From contig JAPLNJ010000173.1 in NCBI GenBank assembly GCA_026692885.1, positions 1 to 5,584 on the forward strand: 5,584 bases of DNA. Direction: 5' to 3'. Source of the stretch: Planctomycetota bacterium. GTDB lineage: Bacteria > Planctomycetota > Planctomycetia > Pirellulales > Pirellulaceae. Of this stretch, positions 1-5,567 are shown in pieces. Below the pieces are notes generated by a model. It did no database searches. It worked only from the letters and a program-made list of their open reading frames with translations, and was not told the origin of the DNA. Position 1 is the first letter of the stretch. Each line of letters begins with the position of its first letter. The translations under genes were made by a program, and so were the position numbers.

Positions 1-14
1 AAAATCCCGGTCAT
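1..14 (-). CDS. Possible start of a fourth operon gene, cut off by the window edge
   Basis: An ATG at 14-12 reads M-T-G-I and then leaves the window. It begins 6 nt after the UvrD-like helicase stop codon and is preceded by GGAG at 27-24 with a 9-nt spacer, an ideal Shine-Dalgarno arrangement that overlaps the helicase stop region. This is typical of translational coupling within an operon. Only four codons are visible, so nothing can be said about the product and the call could be accidental. Confidence 0.4.
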
Positions 15-20
15 CACCAC

Positions 21-1997
21 TCACTCCGCGTTCAAACAACCACGCGCCGAGCTGGGCCAGACTCTGCCACCATAGTCCTGCAGCCGCCTCCTGGTCCCCA
101 CCTCCCTGCCGAAATCGGCTCCCTTTTCTGGCCCGGTCCCATGCGTCAGGGGGAACGTGACATAGGACCAGTCCCGCGCCCGGGTCATCGCCACGTAGAA
201 CAACCGCCGTTCCTCTTCAAGCTGATCGGGGTCCCCCGTGGCCTGATGGGCGGGGATCGCGCCATCGCTGGCGTGGATGATGTACACCGCCCGCCATTCC
301 AATCCCTTGGCGCTGTGCATGGTGCTGAGCACCAGGTAGTCGTCGTCTCGAGGCGGTTCCGCGGAAAGCGTTTTCGACGACTCCGGTGGGTCGAGGGTCA
401 GCTCAGTCAGAAACGTGGCGCGATCCCGGAACCGGCCAGCCACATTCTCCAACTGCTCCAGGTCCCGCAAGCGTTCCGCCGCGTTCTCGAACTTCCGCTC
501 AGCCAGCGGCGTATAGAACATGCGGGCTTGATGGATCTGCGCGGGCACAGCGACTCCTGGTGGCCCTGCCAGGACATTCAGCAACTTCACCAGCTTCGGC
601 CAGAAACAGGCAGCGGCCTTCGGCGGACGACAGTCCAACCATGCCTGGAAGTCGCCCTTCGCCTCGGTGAGCGCGTCGAACAGCGCCGCTGCCCGCTTCG
701 GCCCGACGCCCGGCAGAAGAGACAGGGTCCGCACGGCAGCCACGACATCGCGTGGGTTCTCGGCGAGTCGCAAAATCGCCAGCAAGTCCTTCACGTGGGC
801 GGCTTCGATGAACTTGAGACCGCCGTACTTGCGGAAGGGGATATTGCGGTGAGCCAACTCCAGTTCCAAGGCGATAGCATGGTGCGAACTACGGAAAAGC
901 ACGGCTTGCTGTTTCAACCGGACTCCCTGTTCCCGGTGCTTCACGACCGTGCGAATAACGAAGTCGGTCTGTTCGTCCTCACCCTCGCACGTGACGAGGC
1001 GGGGCTTCTGGCCGCCAGTACGCGAGGTCCATAGGTTTTTGGTGAATCGCTCCCGCGCGTGACCGATGACGGCATTGGCCGCGTCCAGGATGAACTGCGT
1101 GCTGCGGTAGTTCTGCTCCAGCGTGATGACGCGGGTGCCCAGGAACCGCTTGGGGAAGTCGAGGATGTTGCGGACCTCGGCGCCGCGGAACGAGTAGATT
1201 GACTGTGCGTCGTCGCCCACGACGGTGAGCCCCGTACCACCTGGGCGGAGCAGCTCCAGGATCTCAGCTTGGAGCTTGTTCGTGTCCTGGTACTCGTCCA
1301 CCAGCACTTGATCGAACTGGCGGCGGATGGCCTCACCGCCCTTCGGGTCTGCCAGCATCTCCCGCCAGAACAACAGCAGATCGTCGAAGTCGAGGATGCC
1401 CTGCGCTTCCTTACGATCGGTATAGCCCTTGAACAGACTCTTGAACCCCACTTCATGCTCGCGGCACCAAGGGTAGTGCTTATTCAGCACCTCACGCAGG
1501 GGCAGCCGAGCGTTGACGCAGCGACTATAGATGGCCATGCAAGTTGCCTTGACCGGGAACAGTTTGTCCGGTTTGGCAAGTTGTAGTTCATCCCGCAAGA
1601 GGCCCATGAGGTCTTCGGAGTCCGCCCGGTCGTGGATCGTGAAACCCGGTGCAAGACCGATCGACTTGCCGAAGCGGCGAAGCAACCGCACGGCCACCGC
1701 ATGGAATGTGCCACCCCATACCTTGCCGGTGCTGAGGACCGGCTTACCGTTGGTGCCGCCTGTTGTCTGCTGGACTATTTGCCGCAGCACTTCATCCGCG
1801 CGGCGAAGCATTTTGGCAGCGGCCCGGCGCGTAAAGGTCAACAGGCAGATCCGCGAGGGTGGAGTTCCCTTGGCGATTGAGCGAGCCACCCGATGCGCTA
1901 GCGTAGCAGTCTTGCCGGTACCTGCACCAGCGATGATTAGAAGCGGTTGGTCGCCGTGGCTGGCGGCCTTTTGCTGTTGGGGATTGAGTGCTTGCAT
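21..1997 (-). CDS. UvrD/Rep/PcrA-type SF1A DNA helicase
   Basis: A 658-residue ATP-dependent 3'-5' DNA helicase or translocase by family. All signature motifs are present in order: Q motif LNPQQQKAA (4-12), Walker A AGAGTGKT (23-30), Ia LTFTRRAAAKM (53-63), Ib GTFHAVAVRLL (96-106), II VDEYQDTN (233-240), III GDDAQSIYSFRGA (261-273), IV LEQNYRS (293-299), IVa YGGLKFIEAAHVKD (391-404), V STMHSAKGLEW (558-568) and VI EERRLFYVAMTRARD (595-609). A helix-hairpin-helix-like LLPGVGPKRAAALF lies at 427-440. There is no sign of an added nuclease domain. It starts at ATG 1997, 49 nt after the RT-RNase H stop, with only a weak purine-rich stretch ahead, so translation may rely partly on the upstream gene. 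The last 40 residues, after YVTFPLTH, look unlike the usual C-terminus of the family. In this operon it could displace cDNA or unwind hybrids made by the RT. A housekeeping UvrD/PcrA would usually stand apart from such genes, so this is likely a dedicated paralogue. Confidence 0.95.
   Translation of the reverse strand: MQALNPQQQKAASHGDQPLLIIAGAGTGKTATLAHRVARSIAKGTPPSRICLLTFTRRAAAKMLRRADEVLRQIVQQTTGGTNGKPVLSTGKVWGGTFHAVAVRLLRRFGKSIGLAPGFTIHDRADSEDLMGLLRDELQLAKPDKLFPVKATCMAIYSRCVNARLPLREVLNKHYPWCREHEVGFKSLFKGYTDRKEAQGILDFDDLLLFWREMLADPKGGEAIRRQFDQVLVDEYQDTNKLQAEILELLRPGGTGLTVVGDDAQSIYSFRGAEVRNILDFPKRFLGTRVITLEQNYRSTQFILDAANAVIGHARERFTKNLWTSRTGGQKPRLVTCEGEDEQTDFVIRTVVKHREQGVRLKQQAVLFRSSHHAIALELELAHRNIPFRKYGGLKFIEAAHVKDLLAILRLAENPRDVVAAVRTLSLLPGVGPKRAAALFDALTEAKGDFQAWLDCRPPKAAACFWPKLVKLLNVLAGPPGVAVPAQIHQARMFYTPLAERKFENAAERLRDLEQLENVAGRFRDRATFLTELTLDPPESSKTLSAEPPRDDDYLVLSTMHSAKGLEWRAVYIIHASDGAIPAHQATGDPDQLEEERRLFYVAMTRARDWSYVTFPLTHGTGPEKGADFGREVGTRRRLQDYGGRVWPSSARGCLNAE
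24..27 (-). promoter_or_regulatory. Ribosome binding site of the putative fourth gene
   Basis: GGAG on the minus strand, 9 nt before ATG 14-12, inside the last codons of the UvrD-like helicase gene. Confidence 0.4.
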
Positions 1998-2046
1998 GGC
2001 TAATCAGTTCCGTCTCTTTTGGCCTATCGTTCGTGAAACAGCCGAC
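1998..2046 (-). other. 49-nt spacer between the RT-RNase H and UvrD-like genes
   Basis: This is the longest gap between two genes inside the operon. I see no stable hairpin, T-tract or convincing promoter in it, and only a weak purine-rich run (AAAAGAGACGGAA on the minus strand) ahead of the helicase start. It is too short for a retron-type msr-msd RNA or an intron ribozyme. Confidence 0.5.
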
Positions 2047-3984
2047 TCATGTTCCAAGTTTATTGCGGTCACCGACCGAGGTTGACGTGTCGCTCTCCAC
2101 ACGTCGGCCGCGGGGCGGTTCCCGGCATTCAGCCGCCTGACGGGCCAACTGATCACAGCGTTCGTTCTCCGGGTGTCCACAGTGGCCCGGAACGTGTTGG
2201 CAGCGGACGCGGTGCTTGGTCAGCAGACAATCCAGACGCTGCCAAAGGTCGAGGTTCTTTAGTGGCCGTTTCCGTCTGTCCGAGCCGCAGCGCCAGCCCT
2301 GGGCTTTCCAGAGCCGCAGTCGCTCGCTAATGCCCAACGCCAGGTACTCGCTGTCGGTCACCAGACAGACATTGGTTGGATGGGCCAGCGATTGCAGTCC
2401 TTTGATCGCCGCCATCAGTTCGGCGCGGTTATTGGTGGTTCGCGTTAGGGCACCCGAGCGTTCCACGGCACGGGGTTCGCCTGGGGCTGTGCAGAGGAAG
2501 GCCCAGCCACCGCGTTTGCATCGCGGCAGACAGCAGCCGTCCGTGAAGAGCGTGATTTCTGTCGCGGCAGGAAAAACTAGGGACGGGGCGCCCGGAGGCG
2601 CCCCATCCCTTCGGCCACGGTCGGCCGAAAAACGAACATGGCAAGCGGAGCTGCCATCATGCAGCGTACAACCCGTCCCTCTCCCACCAGCCACTACTGC
2701 CTTCCTCATCCGACACCAGCGAGCATAGGCCCGCTGCCATCGTCCTCGGAGGGCTTCGTGGTTGGGGATCTCATCGAGCGCCAGCTCCCTGGCTATCTCG
2801 CTGAGACGGGTTAAGGCCTGATCGCGATCCACATCCAGGAAACATGCTCCCTGCTGGTCCAGCCAGCTATGGATCACGGCAATCGCTCGGAGTGGGGCAT
2901 CTGGTTGCCTGTGGCACAGGTCCAGTTTGTCCCGGAGCTTTCCCCAGGCCTGTTCCGCAAACGTCACGCTCAGTCGGCCTTGGTTAGATCCCACCTGGTA
3001 TCCCAGCCAGTTGGCGTTGTCGCCTGTGGCTAGGTTCCTGATGGTGTCCTCGGATTGCTGTTTGAGCAGCAGGCCCGTGGGCGTCAGGAGATGTTCCAGG
3101 TGTTGGCGGGCTGAACGCGCTTCCTGCTCCGTCGCACAGATGACCAGGAGATCATCCGCCGTGCGAAGCAGAGGAAGATTGGGGTGGAGTTGCCTCCACG
3201 GTGTATCGAGAAAATGGTCCAAGTAGATATTGAGCAGCAACGGCGACAGGGGTGAACCTTGGGGAAGACCCCGCTGGCCGCAGATGGCGAGAATGCGGGC
3301 GATGAGCTGAAGCAAATCGTCCGGTAGTGTCTTGCGCAGCAAGTCCATGAGGCGGCCGTGGGGTACACGGTCAAAGGCATCGCGCAGATCCTCGACCAGC
3401 CATACGAGACTGTCGCTGTGTTCGGCCCAGGCCAAGGCGTGAGCCAGGGCGAGCTGACGGCCACGGCCGGGACGAAAGCCGTAGGAGCGTTCGTCGAAGC
3501 TGGGGTCCAGCAGCGGCTGGAGGATCTGCACAATGCCCCGCTGTACGACACGGTCCTCGATGTCCTGAATTGTCAGCGTGCGGTAGCCACGACCGGGGCC
3601 CTTGGAAATTCGCTTCTGCCGTACCGGTCCCGGCCGGTACGTGCCGTCCTGGATCGCCCGATCAATGCAACGCAGCAGGTCCCATTGTTCGGACCCTTCA
3701 AAGTCTGCGTAGCGGTGGTCGTTGGGCCCAGGAGCTTGGCCACCACGCTGACGGAGATGATCCCAGGCGAGACGCAGATTGCGTGGGTCTGCCACCCGGC
3801 GCAGCAGAAGGTCGCCGAAAGCGCGGACGGCCTGCGGGCCCTCCCGGGCAGCCTGATCTGCAGCGATGACGTGGCGGTGCAAGAAGTCCGCAGTGTCCCC
3901 CACGTGCCAATCCGCTGCGTCGGGCCGGAATTGAGTACCGAGGTGCTGGTCCAATGGCTCATCGCGTCCAAAGCTCGTCGACAT
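2047..3984 (-). CDS. Reverse transcriptase-RNase HI fusion protein (group II intron-like RT)
   Basis: A 645-residue two-domain enzyme predicted to copy RNA into DNA and then degrade the RNA strand of the hybrid. RT domain (about 65-335): PGPND (85-89), RTLTIQDIEDRVVQ (135-148), SYGFRPGRG (167-175), motif A VEDLRDAFDRVPH with metal-binding D199, motif B GLPQGSPLSP (239-248), motif C LLRTADDLL with D277 and D278, and WLGY (326-329). A maturase-like thumb (about 340-428) follows. The group II-type landmarks are clear, but there is no HNH endonuclease domain. A low-complexity Gly/Ala/Arg/Pro linker (about 430-473) leads to RNase HI (474-620): catalytic D482, E522 (NNRAEL), D544 (TDSEY), H601 and D611 (ERCDQLA), plus a KNLDLWQRLD segment and basic handle very close to E. 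coli RNase HI as I recall it. Oddity: Thr275 replaces the Tyr of YADD. The start at 3984 is preferred over the ATG at 4173, which would overlap the previous gene by more than 170 nt; AAAGGA lies 10 nt upstream. The linker DNA holds a strong hairpin. Confidence 0.95.
   Translation of the reverse strand: MSTSFGRDEPLDQHLGTQFRPDAADWHVGDTADFLHRHVIAADQAAREGPQAVRAFGDLLLRRVADPRNLRLAWDHLRQRGGQAPGPNDHRYADFEGSEQWDLLRCIDRAIQDGTYRPGPVRQKRISKGPGRGYRTLTIQDIEDRVVQRGIVQILQPLLDPSFDERSYGFRPGRGRQLALAHALAWAEHSDSLVWLVEDLRDAFDRVPHGRLMDLLRKTLPDDLLQLIARILAICGQRGLPQGSPLSPLLLNIYLDHFLDTPWRQLHPNLPLLRTADDLLVICATEQEARSARQHLEHLLTPTGLLLKQQSEDTIRNLATGDNANWLGYQVGSNQGRLSVTFAEQAWGKLRDKLDLCHRQPDAPLRAIAVIHSWLDQQGACFLDVDRDQALTRLSEIARELALDEIPNHEALRGRWQRAYARWCRMRKAVVAGGRGTGCTLHDGSSACHVRFSADRGRRDGAPPGAPSLVFPAATEITLFTDGCCLPRCKRGGWAFLCTAPGEPRAVERSGALTRTTNNRAELMAAIKGLQSLAHPTNVCLVTDSEYLALGISERLRLWKAQGWRCGSDRRKRPLKNLDLWQRLDCLLTKHRVRCQHVPGHCGHPENERCDQLARQAAECREPPRGRRVESDTSTSVGDRNKLGT
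2571..2610 (-). terminator. Terminator-like hairpin inside the RT-RNase H gene, at the domain junction
   Basis: The sense RNA folds into a 14-bp stem: arm AGGGAUGGGGCGCC (2610-2597), loop UCCG (2596-2593), arm GGCGCCCCGUCCCU (2592-2579). A, G and then UUUUU (2576-2572) follow. The single non-Watson-Crick position (2605 with 2584) is a U-G wobble on the sense RNA but an A-C mismatch on the other strand, so the structure is better formed in the mRNA. The loop is a C(UCCG)G tetraloop of the very stable UNCG class. It sits in the codons for linker residues about 459-471, after the RT thumb and just before the RNase HI domain. It may cause partial transcription termination, or it may be a repeat that became coding. 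The hairpin is certain; termination is not shown. Confidence 0.6.
2610..2629 (-). repeat. Second palindrome abutting the linker hairpin
   Basis: TTCGGCC (2610-2616) pairs with GGCCGAA (2623-2629) around a 6-nt loop. It lies immediately next to the larger 2579-2610 hairpin (they share base 2610), so about 50 nt of the RT-RNase H linker consists almost entirely of two tandem stem-loops. On the sense strand the pair is flanked on both sides by GTTTTTC. Paired palindromes of this kind resemble REP/BIME-like intergenic repeats in other bacteria. No second copy exists in the window, so repeat status cannot be tested here. Confidence 0.5.
3620..3641 (-). repeat. 8-bp inverted repeat inside the RT coding region
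   Basis: CGTACCGG (3620-3627) and CCGGTACG (3634-3641) flank a 6-nt loop, in codons for the YRPGPVR segment ahead of the RT fingers. There is no T-tract. It is probably a by-product of Arg/Pro/Gly codons. Confidence 0.3.
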
Positions 3985-3994
3985 CGTCCTGAAT

Positions 3995-4000
3995 TCCTTT
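3995..4000 (-). promoter_or_regulatory. Ribosome binding site of the RT-RNase H gene
   Basis: AAAGGA on the minus strand lies 10 nt upstream of the ATG at 3984 and immediately follows the TAG stop (4003-4001) of the preceding gene. It decides the start: the longer reading frame from ATG 4173 would overlap the previous coding region by about 170 nt, and its extra residues are Ser/Thr/Arg-rich with no RT-like character. Confidence 0.65.
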
Positions 4001-5500
4001 CTACTGGTCTTGGGGGCTTGTGTCGGCTTCAGGGGCGTCTGGCTCGCCGCCGTCCCACGGGATCTCCAGGATCCCGTGGACGTGCCAGCCGAGCTTCTCG
4101 TAGCCAGCAACTCGTCGCCGCACGCTGGCCGCGGCCTGGTCCTGGTCGCTTGTGGAAATGTCCCCGACGACATCCACTACCAGCACGCTGTCACCCACTC
4201 GCCGTGCATCTCGCGGAAAGGCCGCCGCCGACAAGGGCCAGAGTTCGGCGCCATCCGCGCGAATCACAACGTCGCTCACGACTCGCTGGCGCTGGGCGTA
4301 GATCAGCGTGGCCAAGGTGCGATCGTTGGCCGCGGCCCGGGACGTCCTCCTGCTACCCACGGTGTCCGCCACGGGTACCTCATGGGCCAGTTTCCAACGC
4401 GGCAGACCCGTCAGGAGATTCCGCCCCTGCTCAGTCGAGGCCGCCAGGATCGAGACCGTGGGAGCCGTGGGCAGCGATGGCAGGTGTGCGCGAAGCAGTT
4501 GCAGGACACTCTCGTCGCCGTTGGCTATCCCTTGGGCGAGGCGCACGGTGCTTCGGTTGCGGACGAGGTCACGCCAGACCCGTCGCCTCTCGTCCAGATC
4601 CGGACGACGGCTAAGTGGCCAAACGCCGCGGACACACCCGAGGAGTACGCTCACTCCGGCCAAGGGCTGTTCCGCCCTGGCTTGGCGGAAGATCACGCCG
4701 CCACACAGCTCCTCCAGCCGTAACGACGTGACTGGGCCGAGGACCTGCCCCGCTGGGAGCAGCGCGTAGCGAGGCATTCCTGGCATCCGCGCCAGTGTGT
4801 GCTGAGACCGCTTTGCCAATGCTGACTCGACGTCCGTGAAGACCACGAGGTCCCAATCGTGGGCAAAACAATCGCCAAAAGTGTATGCCGTGCAGAGGTA
4901 GGTCCGCACGTCCATGGACCACAGCGTCTCGATCTCGGATGTCACGGGACCGTCCAGGTACCGCCGCAATCCCTTGATTAGCTTTTTCAACATCTTCCTG
5001 TTGGCCGCCACGATCACGGTGTGGGCTTTGGGATACAGACCGCACACCATCGCCACCACGGGCGGCACTTCGCCTGGCTCGCGGACGACGATCAAGCCTT
5101 GCCGGCTGTCCACCAGGGCCCGCAACAATGGCGAGTCTTCGTGGGACAGGCGGGGATCGTGGAACATGCCCTCGGCCACGTCACGGTGTGCAGGACGGTA
5201 CATCTCGTCCACGACGCGGACTTGGTATCCCAGTTGCTCCAGGTAGGCAGCGATCCGCGGGACGAGCCCGGCCATCACCCACATTCCGCCACGACGCGTC
5301 CGCTTGTAGTGCCGCTCGCATACGAACTCAATGCGGTAGCCGCGGGGGCCGCCGCGAGACGAAACGGGAACGACCGTCTCCAGGATCGGCCGGACCAGGT
5401 CGGCGTGCGCGGGGCCGACGAGGGCGTAGCCGTTGTGGACATGGATCTCCACCGGTGGGACGGGAAGTGTCGTTCGCTGAGTGTCGATGGTTGTTTCCAT
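4001..5500 (-). CDS. Degenerate SF2 (UvsW/XPB-like) helicase-related protein, probably without ATPase activity
   Basis: First gene of the operon, 499 residues. I do not recognise a named family; the layout is that of a phage/UvsW-type SF2 helicase. An N-terminal small domain (about 15-100) contains GLVPRIAAYLEQLGYQVRVV (78-97), typical of the region before the SF2 motor. RecA-like fold 1 follows (about 125-275): GLIVVREPGEVPPV (135-148) stands where GxGKT should be, TVIVAANRKMLKKLI (161-175) resembles motif Ia, VRTYLCTAYTF (198-208) resembles motif Ib, and WDLVVFTDVESAL (216-228) replaces DExH. A second RecA-like fold is plausible at about 345-480, with TLATLIYAQRQRVVSDVVIRADG near motif V and VLVVDVVGDIS near motif VI, but no arginine finger is recognisable. 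I infer that it binds DNA or RNA and scaffolds its neighbours without hydrolysing ATP. The ATG at 5500 is chosen because an AGG lies 8 nt upstream; the TTG at 5578 would make a terminator coding. The stop is TAG, 16 nt before the RT gene. The reading frame is very likely real; the family call is moderate. Confidence 0.8.
   Translation of the reverse strand: METTIDTQRTTLPVPPVEIHVHNGYALVGPAHADLVRPILETVVPVSSRGGPRGYRIEFVCERHYKRTRRGGMWVMAGLVPRIAAYLEQLGYQVRVVDEMYRPAHRDVAEGMFHDPRLSHEDSPLLRALVDSRQGLIVVREPGEVPPVVAMVCGLYPKAHTVIVAANRKMLKKLIKGLRRYLDGPVTSEIETLWSMDVRTYLCTAYTFGDCFAHDWDLVVFTDVESALAKRSQHTLARMPGMPRYALLPAGQVLGPVTSLRLEELCGGVIFRQARAEQPLAGVSVLLGCVRGVWPLSRRPDLDERRRVWRDLVRNRSTVRLAQGIANGDESVLQLLRAHLPSLPTAPTVSILAASTEQGRNLLTGLPRWKLAHEVPVADTVGSRRTSRAAANDRTLATLIYAQRQRVVSDVVIRADGAELWPLSAAAFPRDARRVGDSVLVVDVVGDISTSDQDQAAASVRRRVAGYEKLGWHVHGILEIPWDGGEPDAPEADTSPQDQ
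4055..4079 (-). repeat. Perfect 10-bp inverted repeat near the 3' end of the SF2-like gene
   Basis: CCACGGGATC (4055-4064) and GATCCCGTGG (4070-4079) form a perfect 10-bp stem with a 5-nt loop, within the codons for ILEIPWDGG, about 50 nt before the stop codon and 70 nt before the RT start. No T-tract follows on either strand, so it is not a terminator. It could influence translation of the RT gene or be a coincidence of GC-rich codons. Confidence 0.5.
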
Positions 5501-5506
5501 AATGGC

Positions 5507-5513
5507 TACCTGC
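5507..5513 (-). promoter_or_regulatory. Weak ribosome binding site of the SF2-like gene
   Basis: GCAGGTA on the minus strand places AGG 8 nt upstream of the ATG at 5500. It is a modest Shine-Dalgarno match, but it supports this start over the TTG at 5578, whose extension would read through the terminator at 5541-5567. Confidence 0.45.
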
Positions 5514-5518
5514 GAGGA

Positions 5519-5533
5519 CGCGTTCCTGACGCG
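5519..5533. repeat. Short inverted repeat between the leader terminator and the first start codon
   Basis: CGCGT (5519-5523) and ACGCG (5529-5533) are separated by 5 nt, midway between the terminator and the ATG at 5500. This position could suit an operator or a small leader hairpin, but five base pairs is weak evidence. Confidence 0.25.
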
Positions 5534-5540
5534 GACTTGT

Positions 5541-5567
5541 AAAAAACCGGCACGTATGCCGGGTTTC
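5541..5567 (-). terminator. Rho-independent terminator, transcribed leftwards, in the leader of the operon
   Basis: On the minus strand CCGGCA-TACG-TGCCGG (stem arms 5562-5557 and 5552-5547) is followed at once by six T residues (5546-5541) and preceded by AAAC. It is oriented to stop transcription arriving from the right, that is from a gene beyond the window in the same direction as the operon. It lies only 40 nt before the chosen start codon at 5500. It therefore either insulates the operon from its upstream neighbour, with a promoter squeezed in around or after it, or acts as an attenuator for a promoter further right. The plus strand has no comparable T-tract. Confidence 0.75.

Noticed and set aside
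141..1034. Plus-strand open frame of 297 codons
   Set aside because: It is entirely antisense to the conserved motifs of the UvrD-like helicase and encodes no recognisable family.
2084..2105. 7-bp inverted repeat GACGTGT/ACACGTC near the 3' end of the RT-RNase H gene as a terminator
   Set aside because: The 8-nt loop, short stem and lack of a T-tract make it an ordinary coding palindrome.
2047..3984. Mobile group II intron with its maturase
   Set aside because: The RT is group II-like, but there is no HNH domain, no visible domain V or intron ends, and the gene lies tightly packed in an operon.
3985..4173. N-terminal extension of the RT-RNase H protein from ATG 4173
   Set aside because: It overlaps the coding end of the preceding gene by over 170 nt and adds low-complexity residues; AAAGGA before ATG 3984 and the 16-nt gap favour the shorter form.
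3358..4614. Long plus-strand open frame (418 codons)
   Set aside because: It lies antisense across two well-supported genes, its translation is Arg/Pro/Ser-rich with no recognisable domain, and GC-rich antisense frames are commonly open.
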